64,000 bases of DNA. Source: Robertmurraya andreesenii. Lineage in GTDB: Bacteria > Bacillota > Bacilli > Bacillales > Cytobacillaceae. The position numbers and the translations under genes were made by a program. Position 1 is the first letter of the stretch; every line of letters starts with the position of its first letter. Of the stretch, positions 49,214 through 58,007 are shown one piece after another. Where the stretch lies: assembly GCF_030813005.1 (NCBI RefSeq), contig NZ_JAUSTU010000002.1, forward strand, positions 186,001 to 250,000, in the 5' to 3' direction. The notes beneath the pieces were generated by a model. That model made no database searches. It saw nothing but the letters and a program-made list of their open reading frames with translations, and was not told the origin of the DNA.

Positions 49214-50071
49214 TTAAGCTTTTCCAGAGGATCCGAATTCACGCATTTTGCCAATGACGGTTTCTTTAATGGCTTCACGAGCAGGACCTAAGTATTTTCG
49301 TGGATCATACATGTTCGAGTCTGCAGCCAATACTTCACGAACCTTTTTCGCAGAAGCAATTTGGTTTTCTGTATTAACATTGATTTTCGCCGTACCTAAT
49401 GAAACGGCTTTTTGAATATCCTTTGTTGGAATACCTGTTCCACCATGAAGAACTAAAGGTAACCCAGTTATTTGGCCAATCTCTTCCATTTCCTTGAAGC
49501 CAAGCTTTGGCTCGCCCTTATATGGACCATGAACAGAGCCAAGTGCTGGTGCAAGGCAATCAATGCCAGTGCGCTTAACAAGCTCTTCACATTCCTTTGG
49601 ATCGGCATAGATCACGCCATCAGCTACAACGTCATCCTCTTGTCCACCTACTGTGCCTAATTCAGCCTCTACTGAAACTCCTTTTGCATGAGCATACTCC
49701 ACTACTTTTGATGTAGTCTCCACATTTTTCTCAAAAGGATCATGGGAAGCATCAATCATTACTGAAGTGAAGCCAGCATCAATTGCCTCTTTACATTTTT
49801 CAAAGCTTGAACCATGGTCTAAATGAATAGCCACAGGAACCGTAATTTTATAATCTTCTAATAGTCCTTCGACCATTTTGACAACCGTTTTGAAGCCACC
49901 CATATAACGTCCAGCACCCTCGGAAACACCAAGGATAACAGGTGATTTCTCTTCCTCAGCAGCCTGCAGAATGGCTTGCGTAAACTCTAGGTTATTTATA
50001 TTAAATTGACCTACCGCATAGCCACCTTCTTTTGCCTGAATAAGCATTTCTTTCATTGATACTAAAGGCAT
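49214..50071 (-). CDS. fbaA: Fructose-bisphosphate aldolase, class II
   Basis: Zinc-dependent glycolytic aldolase of 285 residues. Zinc ligands are in VAIHLDHGSSFEKCKEAI (about residues 79-96, DHG), GSVHGPYKGEP (about 176-186) and LVLHGGTGIP (about 203-212); MIDASHDPFEKN lies between. The ATG at 50071 (MPLVSMKEML) follows GAAGGAGG; the frame is open 15 codons further. Between spo0F and tal, as in B. subtilis. Confidence 0.97.
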   Translation of the reverse strand: MPLVSMKEMLIQAKEGGYAVGQFNINNLEFTQAILQAAEEEKSPVILGVSEGAGRYMGGFKTVVKMVEGLLEDYKITVPVAIHLDHGSSFEKCKEAIDAGFTSVMIDASHDPFEKNVETTSKVVEYAHAKGVSVEAELGTVGGQEDDVVADGVIYADPKECEELVKRTGIDCLAPALGSVHGPYKGEPKLGFKEMEEIGQITGLPLVLHGGTGIPTKDIQKAVSLGTAKINVNTENQIASAKKVREVLAADSNMYDPRKYLGPAREAIKETVIGKMREFGSSGKA

Positions 50072-50289
50072 TCTATTTCCTCCTTCTTCATGGTCTATTC
50101 TTCTTAAGCATGGCAAAGATTCCTTAAAAGTGTTCCCAGAACAAAAATGAATATGTAAGAAAAATCCACAGCTTTAAGAGAATGATCCCAAACATAATTT
50201 TAACAAATTGAAAAAAGAAATGCTAATTAGGTATATCAATTTCACCAATTCTTAAAAAATCTCTATTTTATGAATTGCGTCCACTTAAA

Positions 50290-50661
50290 TTAGCTTATCC
50301 TCTCAGCAATATATTTTTTGACAGCATCCCTTATATCATCAATATCAAAAGGCTTAGCAAAATGCGCCAAGGCACCTAAGTTCTTAGCTTCCTGGATCAT
50401 ATCCAACTCACCGTAAGCAGTCATAATAATAACCCGTATATCCTGATTGATAAGCTTCATTCTTTTTAAAATCTCAATTCCGTCCATTCCAGGAATTTTC
50501 ATATCAAGCAATACTAAATCAGGGCAATTCTTTGTGACAATATCCAACGCCTGAATGCCATTTGCAGCTTGATATGTATCATACCCTTCTTTTTGTAAAA
50601 CTTCATTCAGCAAAATCCGAATGCCAAACTGGTCATCAACGATCAATACTTTCCCCTTCAT
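50290..50661 (-). CDS. spo0F: Sporulation phosphorelay response regulator Spo0F
   Basis: Single-domain response regulator of 123 residues that receives phosphate from sporulation kinases and passes it through Spo0B to Spo0A. The phospho-acceptor is Asp53 in LVLLDMKIPGMDG, the acidic pocket is VDD (9-10), and the conserved Thr and Lys are in IIMTAYGE (about 81) and HFAKPFD (about 103). There is no output domain. The ATG at 50661 fits AAGAGGTGG; the frame is open eight codons more. A consensus sigma-H promoter lies about 95 bases upstream. Confidence 0.97.
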   Translation of the reverse strand: MKGKVLIVDDQFGIRILLNEVLQKEGYDTYQAANGIQALDIVTKNCPDLVLLDMKIPGMDGIEILKRMKLINQDIRVIIMTAYGELDMIQEAKNLGALAHFAKPFDIDDIRDAVKKYIAERIS

Positions 50662-50761
50662 TTGAAACCACCTCTTCCTTAACATCGAATGAACTTTGGT
50701 GCTATGATTTTTTAGAAGGCTCTATATGTATATGTATCATTTCCCGTAACTTCCCAATCAC

Positions 50762-50791
50762 TAATTCGCTTTGCCTTCTCAATAATCCTTC
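50762..50791 (-). promoter_or_regulatory. Sigma-H promoter of spo0F
   Basis: GAAGGATTA (50783-50791) fits RNAGGAWWW and, 12 bases on, AGCGAATTA (50762-50770) fits RNNGAATWW, both without mismatch. spo0F is known to be sigma-H driven in B. subtilis. I do not see a convincing Spo0A box. Confidence 0.75.
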
Positions 50792-50847
50792 ATTTTAAAA
50801 GTTATTTTTTTACTTCTGCTAATTTTACCTTTTTATTAGGCTTCCCT

Positions 50848-50853
50848 TATAAT
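50848..50853 (+). promoter_or_regulatory. Candidate -10 of a promoter for ywjG
   Basis: TATAAT 31 bases before the ywjG ATG; the -35 region (TTACCT at 17-base spacing) is poor. Confidence 0.4.
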
Positions 50854-50883
50854 GAGGGGGCAAAGATAGGAAGGAGCTATACC

Positions 50884-51405
50884 ATGTTAAAAATGTTTTC
50901 TACTCAATTATCCGGCTTGTTTAAAAAAATTCAGGAACAGGAGGAATTCTCCTTTGAAGATGGGGCAAGACTCATTGCTCAAGCTGCTGTTGGGGATGGA
51001 AGTGTTTATTTATTTGGCGAAGATGAAATGGGGGCTGTCATCAGTGAAGCTTTATATAGTGCAGAGCCTTTTGAAAAGGTAAAGCGATGGGATGGACAGG
51101 ATGAAAGTCTCACCTCAGCGGACCGAGTGATTATTTTTTCACGTTACTCCCATGATGATGCGGCAGTTTCGGCAGGAAAGTGGCTGATAGAGCGAGAAAT
51201 TCCCTTTGTGTCCGTCTCCACGCACATCACAACGGAGAAAGATAATCTAGTCCATCTCGCAGATGTCCATATTGACCTTCATCTAAAGAGGGCTCTTCTT
51301 CCAGATGATGAAGGAAATCGATTTGGCTACCCTGCTTCCATGGCGGCGCTCTTTGTCTATTATGGCCTAAAGTTTACGCTCGAGGAAATTATGGAGGACT
51401 ATTAA
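50884..51405 (+). CDS. ywjG: YwjG, DUF2529 family protein
   Basis: Protein of 173 residues whose middle part resembles SIS-type sugar-phosphate binding folds: GDGSVYLFGEDEMGAVISEAL (about residues 38-58), RVIIFSRYSHDDAAVSAGKWLIEREIPFVSVS (about 80-111) and DVHIDLHLKRALLPDDEGNRFGYPASMAALFVYYGL (about 125-160). B. subtilis YwjG has the same length and location, divergent from spo0F and convergent with pyrG. Function unknown. AGGAAGGAG precedes the ATG. Confidence 0.9.
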   Translation: MLKMFSTQLSGLFKKIQEQEEFSFEDGARLIAQAAVGDGSVYLFGEDEMGAVISEALYSAEPFEKVKRWDGQDESLTSADRVIIFSRYSHDDAAVSAGKWLIEREIPFVSVSTHITTEKDNLVHLADVHIDLHLKRALLPDDEGNRFGYPASMAALFVYYGLKFTLEEIMEDY

Positions 51406-51426
51406 AGAATGCCTGATTATGATACC

Positions 51427-51495
51427 GCCTTCTGTGTATGTGTTCGCTACGTTATTCGTACCGAATAAAACCCGCTCACAGCATACACAGAAGGC
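51427..51495 (+). repeat. Covarying palindrome family, copy 4
   Basis: Arms GCCTTCTGTGTATGTG and CAGCATACACAGAAGGC differ from the other copies, yet still pair with each other; inner TTATTCGTACCGAATAA kept. Between ywjG and pyrG. Confidence 0.8.
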
Positions 51496-51520
51496 TATAT
51501 CAATCTTCGACAATATAGAC

Positions 51521-51559
51521 AAAAAATAAGGACTGTCTCATCATCTCGAGACAGTCCTT
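51521..51559. terminator. Bidirectional terminator between pyrG and ywjG
   Basis: AAGGACTGTCTC and GAGACAGTCCTT (12 bp) with T-rich sequence on both sides; serves pyrG on the minus strand and probably ywjG on the plus strand. Confidence 0.85.
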
Positions 51560-51568
51560 TTAATTTTA

Positions 51569-53170
51569 TTATTTCTTAGCCTTTAATGATGCTTCGACAA
51601 AGTCTCTAAATAATGGCTGTGGTCTTGTTGGTCTAGATGTGAATTCTGGATGGAATTGGGACGCAACAAACCATGGATGATCAACCAATTCAATAATTTC
51701 GACTAAGCGTCCATCAGGGCTTGTACCAGAGAAAACAAATCCTGCCTTTTCCATCTCCTGACGATAGTGATTATTAAACTCGTAACGATGACGATGGCGC
51801 TCGTAGATCACTTCATCCTCATATGCCGCATAGGCCTTGGATCCTTCCACTAATTTACAAGGGTATAAGCCAAGTCGAAGTGTTCCACCTAAATCTTCTA
51901 CATCCTTCTGCTCAGGAAGTAGGTCAATGATCGGATGAGTGGTTTTCGGATCAATTTCGGCTGAATGGGCATCCTTATAACCCAAGACATTGCGTGCATA
52001 TTCAATCGATGCTAATTGCATTCCTAGACAAATTCCAAGGAAAGGCACTTTGTTTTCCCGAGCATATTGGGTCGCAAAAATCTTCCCTTCGATTCCACGA
52101 TCGCCAAATCCCCCTGGGACAAGGATGCCATCTGCATCACCAAGAAGCTCCTTCACGTTGCCTTCATTGACCTCTTCGGAATTGATCCATTTAATATCGA
52201 TATCCGAATCAAATTGATAGCCTGCATGCTTCAAGGCTTCAACAACAGAAATATATGCATCCTGAAGCTCGACATACTTTCCAACGAGGGCAATTCTAGT
52301 CGTTTTCGATAAGCTCTGAACCTTGTTAACTAACGCTGTCCATTCCGTCATGTCTGCTTCAGGAGCTTGGATTTTTAGATGGTCCAAAACAATTTGATCC
52401 ATATGCTGTTCCTGTAAAGTAAGTGGAATGGAATATAAAGTGTCTGCATCGGGACATTCAATAACCGCATTCGCATCAATATCGCAGAAGAGAGCAATCT
52501 TATCCTTCATATCGTCCGGCATCGGCATTTCTGTACGCACGACGATGATGTTTGGCTGAATTCCTAGACTTCTTAACTCCTTCACACTATGCTGTGTAGG
52601 CTTTGTCTTCATTTCTCCAGCTGCCTTAATATAAGGAACTAATGTACAGTGAATATACATAACATTATCGCGGCCGATATCGCTCTTAATTTGACGAATG
52701 GCTTCTAAGAATGGCAGTGATTCAATATCCCCTACGGTTCCACCAATTTCTGTGATCACCACATCAACGTTTGTTTCCTGTCCTGCACGGAAGACCCGTT
52801 CCTTGATTTCATTGGTAATATGAGGGATGACCTGCACCGTTCCACCAAGATAATCACCACGACGTTCCTTTTGAAGGACGGTAGAATAGATTTTTCCAGT
52901 GGTTACATTACTGAACTTCGATACATTGATATCGACGAAGCGCTCATAATGTCCTAAGTCAAGGTCTGTTTCCGCTCCGTCATCCGTTACGAATACTTCT
53001 CCATGCTGATAAGGGCTCATCGTTCCTGGATCCACGTTAATATATGGATCAAATTTTTGGATCGTGACACTTAAGCCCCTATTTTTTAATAATCTACCAA
53101 GGGATGCTGCCGTTATCCCTTTTCCAAGTGATGAAACGACGCCACCAGTTACAAAAATATATTTTGTCAT
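51569..53170 (-). CDS. pyrG: CTP synthase
   Basis: Amidotransferase-ligase of 533 residues making CTP from UTP, ATP and glutamine. Synthetase domain: FVTGGVVSSLGKGITAASLG (about residues 6-25) and SPYQHGEVFVTDDGAETDLDLGHYERF. Glutaminase domain: Cys in FLGICLGMQLA (about 378) with His and Glu in VASQFHPEFTSRP (about 512). Two ATGs, 53176 and 53170, follow AGAGGGGG; I chose the second to match the conserved start MTKYIFVTGG. Regulated by the leader attenuator at 53368-53442. Confidence 0.97.
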   Translation of the reverse strand: MTKYIFVTGGVVSSLGKGITAASLGRLLKNRGLSVTIQKFDPYINVDPGTMSPYQHGEVFVTDDGAETDLDLGHYERFVDINVSKFSNVTTGKIYSTVLQKERRGDYLGGTVQVIPHITNEIKERVFRAGQETNVDVVITEIGGTVGDIESLPFLEAIRQIKSDIGRDNVMYIHCTLVPYIKAAGEMKTKPTQHSVKELRSLGIQPNIIVVRTEMPMPDDMKDKIALFCDIDANAVIECPDADTLYSIPLTLQEQHMDQIVLDHLKIQAPEADMTEWTALVNKVQSLSKTTRIALVGKYVELQDAYISVVEALKHAGYQFDSDIDIKWINSEEVNEGNVKELLGDADGILVPGGFGDRGIEGKIFATQYARENKVPFLGICLGMQLASIEYARNVLGYKDAHSAEIDPKTTHPIIDLLPEQKDVEDLGGTLRLGLYPCKLVEGSKAYAAYEDEVIYERHRHRYEFNNHYRQEMEKAGFVFSGTSPDGRLVEIIELVDHPWFVASQFHPEFTSRPTRPQPLFRDFVEASLKAKK

Positions 53171-53367
53171 GTTCATTTTCCCCCTCTAAAGTAAGTTTTC
53201 TCATATTTGCTTCATTCCATAAGGCTGTTTTCATACGGAAGGTGGTTTTGATTACTCTAATGTTCCTGAGAAAAGAGCCTTCCATAAAAAAAGCCTTAAA
53301 ATCATCCATTTCATGTTAGGGGAGTCAAACGCACTTACTCTTCACCTAGTTTTCTCTATTAGACAAA

Positions 53368-53442
53368 ATAAAAACGCTCCTCTTACAAGAAATGTAAGGG
53401 AGCGCTAATTATGATCCAACTCGTTCCTTTTTTAAGGAGCCC
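53368..53442 (-). promoter_or_regulatory. pyrG leader attenuator (reiterative-transcription CTP sensor)
   Basis: The transcript should begin GGGCTCC at 53442. About 30 bases on, GCGCTCCCTTACA pairs with TGTAAGAGGAGCG (53375-53404) to form a terminator followed by TTTTTATTTT. In B. subtilis, low CTP makes the polymerase stutter and add G residues, which pair with a GCUCCC tract in the terminator stem and prevent termination. Both the GGGC start and the GCTCCCTT tract are present here. Confidence 0.8.
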
Positions 53443-53449
53443 AAAAATG

Positions 53450-53478
53450 ATTCTACAAGCCTCTTCTAAAAAAGTCAA
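53450..53478 (-). promoter_or_regulatory. Sigma-A promoter of pyrG
   Basis: TTGACT (53473-53478), 17-base spacer, TAGAAT (53450-53455), then GGGC seven bases later as the start point. Confidence 0.8.
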
Positions 53479-53489
53479 GAACCTAACAA

Positions 53490-54035
53490 TTATAAATCCT
53501 CGTCCTCATCTGCTTCAAAATCATTATCTTCTTCAAGCTCTTCGAATTCATCTTCTTCATCATCAAGAAGATCATCCTCTAAATCCTCTTCTAACTCTTC
53601 GTCTTCAAAGTCCTCGTCTTCATCTAATTCTTCAATCTCTTCTTCATCATCAAGAAGATCGTCATAGTCGAGTTCTTCTTCATCCACATCCTCGAAATCG
53701 ATATCCTCATCTTCATCAAGGACCTTCTTCGCCTTCTTCTTCTTCGGCTTTGTTTGGGTCACAACTTCTTCTTCGGTTTGGTCCACTGGATACCAAACTC
53801 TTAGACCCCATCGGTTTTCTCCTAATGAAAGAAAACGGCCATCAATATTTAAGTCTGTATAGAACTGAGCAATCTTCGAACGAACCTCTTCCTCGCTTAA
53901 CCCAAGGCTAGCCGCTATTTCGTCCAAAATTTCTTTGAATGCTGCTGGTTGTTTTTGACTATTAAGAATTTCATAAGCTAATTCTATTAATGACATTTCT
54001 TTCAATTGTTCTTGTGTGAACTGGTTAAGACTCAA
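53490..54035 (-). CDS. rpoE: RNA polymerase delta subunit
   Basis: Accessory RNA polymerase subunit of 181 residues that lowers non-specific binding and promotes recycling. The N-terminal HARE-HTH-like domain (about residues 1-88) contains LIELAYEIL and AQFYTDLNIDGRFLSLGENRWGLRVWYP; a short KPKKKKAKK patch is followed by an almost wholly Asp/Glu tail (about 105-181), as in B. subtilis. I chose TTG 54035 (MSLNQFTQEQLKEM) with AAGGAAGTG upstream; GTG 54044 is the other option. The pyrG promoter starts 12 bases after its stop. Confidence 0.94.
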   Translation of the reverse strand: MSLNQFTQEQLKEMSLIELAYEILNSQKQPAAFKEILDEIAASLGLSEEEVRSKIAQFYTDLNIDGRFLSLGENRWGLRVWYPVDQTEEEVVTQTKPKKKKAKKVLDEDEDIDFEDVDEEELDYDDLLDDEEEIEELDEDEDFEDEELEEDLEDDLLDDEEDEFEELEEDNDFEADEDEDL

Positions 54036-54117
54036 TTTCAGCACTTCCTTTCACCATCTGGACACTTGTTGGCTTGTTCAATGAGAAAAATGTGTTAAAG
54101 TATTATGATAATTTTTA

Positions 54118-54185
54118 GCCTTATATGTGTACGTGAACGGGTTTTATTCGGTACGAATAACTTAGTGAACGTACACGTATAAGGC
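54118..54185 (-). repeat. Covarying palindrome family, copy 5 (inverted)
   Basis: Read on the minus strand it begins GCCTTATACGTGTACGTTCA and ends CACGTACACATATAAGGC, with the inner stem TTATTCGTACCGAATAA. About 80 bases upstream of rpoE. Confidence 0.8.
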
Positions 54186-54309
54186 GGAAACATAGAGTAA
54201 CGACTAAAGCTTCTATTTAAACAAGCCAGACTTATGCTGCTCTCTTTTCGCATATTCTTCATTATAAACAAAATTAAAGCCTTTATGCTAGTTCAACCTT
54301 GTGATTCTC

Positions 54310-54507
54310 CTACTTTTTTCTAACAAAATAGTTTTGCCGTTTTTTTAGCTTTTTCATAGAGGAACTGGAAAGTTGATTATATGCTATGGAGAAAAAGAAG
54401 ATAGAAAGTAGAAAAAAGGAAATGGCACCAAGCTGCTTTTGATAAAGGTAATACATGCCTGCAGCTAACAGCACAATGGTAACCAGTGTTAGTACACGTC
54501 TTTTCAA
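54310..54507 (-). CDS. Small membrane protein of unknown function
   Basis: Predicted 65-residue protein with two hydrophobic stretches (about residues 5-22 and 27-45) and a strongly basic tail (MKKLKKRQNYFVRKK). I do not recognise a family. Start TTG at 54507 with only a weak GATGTGAG ribosome binding site. It lies alone between rpoE and icmF on the same strand. It may be real, since hydrophobic helices with flanking basic residues are coherent, but evidence is modest. Confidence 0.45.
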   Translation of the reverse strand: MKRRVLTLVTIVLLAAGMYYLYQKQLGAISFFLLSIFFFSIAYNQLSSSSMKKLKKRQNYFVRKK

Positions 54508-54641
54508 CGTCTCACATCCCGAAATCCGTCGTCCTTAAGGCTCTCTTCTATTATATGGAATATTGACCAATTTAAAAATCCTTTTGACTAAATCCGATTA
54601 CCTTTTTTTACTGTTGTTAACCGACACAGAAGAAGAATCAT

Positions 54642-54712
54642 CGGTTGGCATACCCTCTTTTCACTTTTATTTCAGAAGCCGGAAGAAAAGCTCGTTTAGG
54701 GATACCAACCGA
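54642..54712 (+). repeat. CGGTTGGCATACC palindromic repeat, copy 5
   Basis: CGGTTGGCATACCCTCTTTTC on the left, GCTCGTTTAGGGATACCAACCG on the right; directly downstream of icmF. Confidence 0.7.
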
Positions 54713-54731
54713 CATTATTAATTCAGCCTAT

Positions 54732-57700
54732 TTACATATTCCTGCGATACTGACCGCCAACCTCATAGAGCGCACGGGTAATTTGCCCAAGGCTTGCTAC
54801 CTTTACTGTTTCCATAAGCTCCGCAAAAACATTACCGCCATTTACAGCGGTTTCCTTTAACCGATTTAGGGCCGCCTCTGCTTGTGCTTGATTTCGACTT
54901 TGGAACTCTCGTAGGTTATGAATTTGCAGCTCTTTCTCCTCTTTAGAGGCTCTTGCCAACTCCATATTATTTACCTCTTCCTCTGAAGGAGGATTTGGGT
55001 TCAAATAGGTGTTCACGCCGATGATCGGCAGCTCCCCAGTATGCTTTTTCATTTCATAATACATAGATTCCTCTTGGATTTTTCCGCGTTGGTATTGTGT
55101 CTCCATTGCACCGAGAACGCCGCCGCGGTCATTTATACGGTCAAACTCCTGGAGAACGGCCTCCTCCACTAGATCCGTGAGTTCCTCAATGATAAAAGAG
55201 CCCTGTAATGGATTTTCATTCTTCGTTAAGCCATGCTCCTTCGTAATAATCATCTGAATCGCCATGGCACGTCGAACCGATTCCTCCGTTGGTGTTGTAA
55301 TCGCCTCATCATAGGCATTCGTATGGAGGGAATTACAATTATCATGCAGGGCCATCAATGCTTGCAGCGTGGTGCGAATATCATTGAAATCAATTTCCTG
55401 TGCATGTAAAGAACGACCGGATGTTTGAACATGATACTTAAGCTTTTGACTGCGCTCGTTCGCACCATACTTATCCCTCATCACCGTAGCCCAAATGCGC
55501 CTTGCTACCCTGCCGATGACGGTATACTCAGGATCTAATCCATTTGAGAAGAAGAAGGACAAATTCGGTGCAAAATCATCTATATGCATCCCCCGGCTCA
55601 AATAGTACTCCACATAGGTTAAGCCATTGGCCAACGTGAAAGCAAGCTGAGAAATCGGATTTGCTCCCGCTTCCGCTATATGATAGCCAGAAATGGAGAC
55701 GGAATAATAATTGCGGACCTTATGATCAATAAAATATTGCTGAATATCTCCCATCATACGTAAGGCGAATTCCGTTGAAAAAATACATGTGTTCTGACCT
55801 TGATCTTCTTTTAAAATATCAGCTTGAACCGTACCTCTGACGGTTTGTAAGGTTCTTGCCCTTACCTCTTCATATTCATCTGCTGTAAGTTCCCTGCCAA
55901 GCTCGGTTTTCCTTTTTTCTAGCTGCTGTTCAATTGCCGTATTCATGAACATCGCTAGGATAATCGGGGCTGGACCATTAATCGTCATAGAAACGGACGT
56001 TGAAGGATGGCATAAGTCAAAGCCTTGGTAGAGCTTCTTCATGTCATCCAGTGTACAGACATTGACGCCGCTCTCCCCAACCTTCCCATAAATGTCTGGG
56101 CGATGGTCCGGGTCCTCGCCATAGAGCGTAACAGAATCAAAGGCGGTGCTTAAACGCTTTGCAGCATCGTCCTTTGAAAGATAATGAAAGCGGCGATTAG
56201 TTCTTTCCGGCGTTCCCTCTCCTGCGAATTGACGCTTCGGATCCTCTCCTTCCCGCTTAAACTGGAAGACTCCTGCCGTATAAGGGAAAGCGCCTGGAAC
56301 ATTTTCTTTGTACACCCAGTTAAGAATCTCGCCGTAATCCTTATATTTCGGCAAGGCCACCTTAGGAATCTCCAGTCCAGATAGACTCTTTGTTTTTAAA
56401 ATCGTCACAATTTCCTTATCACGAATTTTTGTAACAAATTGATTGCCTGCATATTTTTCCTTCGTTGCCTCCCAGCCAGCCAAAATATTTTTCGACTCTG
56501 GGGTAAGCTGATCTTCCACTTCCTTTTGAAGCGCTTTCAAAGAATCCAATACTTCCTTATTCACTTCACGATTTTGAAGTGCGGCGATTGTTCCTTCAAT
56601 TTGAAAAAGCTTGCGGGCGAGCTCCACCTGCTCCTTCGCCCTTTGATGATACTTTCGCACGGTTTCTGAGATTTCACGAAGATAGTAGCGACGATCATTC
56701 GGGATGATGACATTTTGTTTAATGACCACTTCATTCTTAGAGTACCTTGAGGACCAATGGGTGCCCGTTTTTTCGTTAATCACTTCAAGGAGTGCCGCAA
56801 ACAAAGCATTGGTTCCTGGATCATGAAATTGGCTGGCAATCGTTCCGTACACCGGCATGTCATCTAATTCTTTGTCAAAAAGCATATGGCTTCTCTGGTA
56901 TTGCTTCTGGACTTGGCGCAATGCATCCTCCGAACCCTTTCGCTCAAATTTATTGATAACGATGAGGTCTGCATAATCAATCATGTCGATTTTTTCGAGC
57001 TGTGTCGGAGCCCCGAACTCACTCGTCATGACATACATGGACACATCACAAATTTCTGTAATCCCTGCATCCCCCTGTCCGATTCCGCTTGTTTCCACAA
57101 CGATTAAATCATAGCCTGCTGCTTTCACGACTGATATCGCTTCTCTAATTGCAGATGACAGCTCGGATTTGGAACTTCTTGTCGCCAAGCTTCGCATATA
57201 GACACGTGGAGAGAAGATGGCATTCATGCGGATGCGGTCGCCAAGTAAGGCACCACCTGTTTTTTGTTTCGTCGGGTCGACAGATAGGATGGCGACCTTC
57301 TTTTCGGGAATTTCGTTAAGAAAACGGCGTATTAATTCATCAGTAAGAGAGCTTTTTCCTGCTCCTCCTGTACCTGTAATCCCCAAGACGGGCGCTTTCT
57401 TCTCGATGGATTTCACTTGGTTCATAACCGTCTCAACCGCTGCCGCCATTTCTGCTGTTTGATATTCTGCAAGCGTGATTAGCTTAGCTGTTGCAATCGT
57501 ATCCCCGCTCTGCAATTTCTCCATATATTCAGCTGAATCCGCCGTTACGGTAGGATAGTCACATTCCTCTAACATAATATTGATCATGCCTTGTAAACCA
57601 TTTACCCGACCATCCTCAGGGGAAAAAATACGGGCAATTCCATATTCGTGGAGCTCCTTGATTTCACGAGGAATGATGACGCCGCCACCGCCACCATAGA

Positions 57701-57989
57701 TTCGGATATGGGAAGCTCCCTTTTCCTTTAACAAATCATACATATATTTGAAGTATTCTAAATGACCGCCTTGATAGGAGGAAATCGCAATCCCCTGCAC
57801 ATCCTCTTGGATGGCCGCATTGACGACTTCCTCTACAGAACGGTTATGGCCAAGATGGATGACCTCTGCCCCGCTTGATTGAAGAATGCGGCGCATAATA
57901 TTAATCGAAGCATCATGACCGTCAAACAAACTTGAAGCTGTGACGAAACGAATATGATTTTTTGGCTTATATACCATTTGTGTACTCAT
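54732..57989 (-). CDS. icmF: Fused isobutyryl-CoA mutase with G-protein chaperone (IcmF)
   Basis: Adenosylcobalamin enzyme of 1085 residues interconverting isobutyryl-CoA and butyryl-CoA (some members act on pivalyl- or isovaleryl-CoA). Order: B12-binding domain (about 10-145) with the cobalt-ligating His in FDGHDASINIMRRIL; MeaB-like GTPase (about 195-420) with P-loop GITGTGGAGKSSL and VVETSGIGQGDAGI; then the mutase barrel (about 560-1085), with FKREGEDPKRQFAGEG and TPERTNRRFHYL of the ICM type rather than methylmalonyl-CoA mutase. The ATG at 57989 follows GGGGAGGAG. 18 bases after the TetR gene. Confidence 0.94.
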   Translation of the reverse strand: MSTQMVYKPKNHIRFVTASSLFDGHDASINIMRRILQSSGAEVIHLGHNRSVEEVVNAAIQEDVQGIAISSYQGGHLEYFKYMYDLLKEKGASHIRIYGGGGGVIIPREIKELHEYGIARIFSPEDGRVNGLQGMINIMLEECDYPTVTADSAEYMEKLQSGDTIATAKLITLAEYQTAEMAAAVETVMNQVKSIEKKAPVLGITGTGGAGKSSLTDELIRRFLNEIPEKKVAILSVDPTKQKTGGALLGDRIRMNAIFSPRVYMRSLATRSSKSELSSAIREAISVVKAAGYDLIVVETSGIGQGDAGITEICDVSMYVMTSEFGAPTQLEKIDMIDYADLIVINKFERKGSEDALRQVQKQYQRSHMLFDKELDDMPVYGTIASQFHDPGTNALFAALLEVINEKTGTHWSSRYSKNEVVIKQNVIIPNDRRYYLREISETVRKYHQRAKEQVELARKLFQIEGTIAALQNREVNKEVLDSLKALQKEVEDQLTPESKNILAGWEATKEKYAGNQFVTKIRDKEIVTILKTKSLSGLEIPKVALPKYKDYGEILNWVYKENVPGAFPYTAGVFQFKREGEDPKRQFAGEGTPERTNRRFHYLSKDDAAKRLSTAFDSVTLYGEDPDHRPDIYGKVGESGVNVCTLDDMKKLYQGFDLCHPSTSVSMTINGPAPIILAMFMNTAIEQQLEKRKTELGRELTADEYEEVRARTLQTVRGTVQADILKEDQGQNTCIFSTEFALRMMGDIQQYFIDHKVRNYYSVSISGYHIAEAGANPISQLAFTLANGLTYVEYYLSRGMHIDDFAPNLSFFFSNGLDPEYTVIGRVARRIWATVMRDKYGANERSQKLKYHVQTSGRSLHAQEIDFNDIRTTLQALMALHDNCNSLHTNAYDEAITTPTEESVRRAMAIQMIITKEHGLTKNENPLQGSFIIEELTDLVEEAVLQEFDRINDRGGVLGAMETQYQRGKIQEESMYYEMKKHTGELPIIGVNTYLNPNPPSEEEVNNMELARASKEEKELQIHNLREFQSRNQAQAEAALNRLKETAVNGGNVFAELMETVKVASLGQITRALYEVGGQYRRNM

Positions 57990-58007
57990 TCTTCTCCTCC
58001 CCATTTA

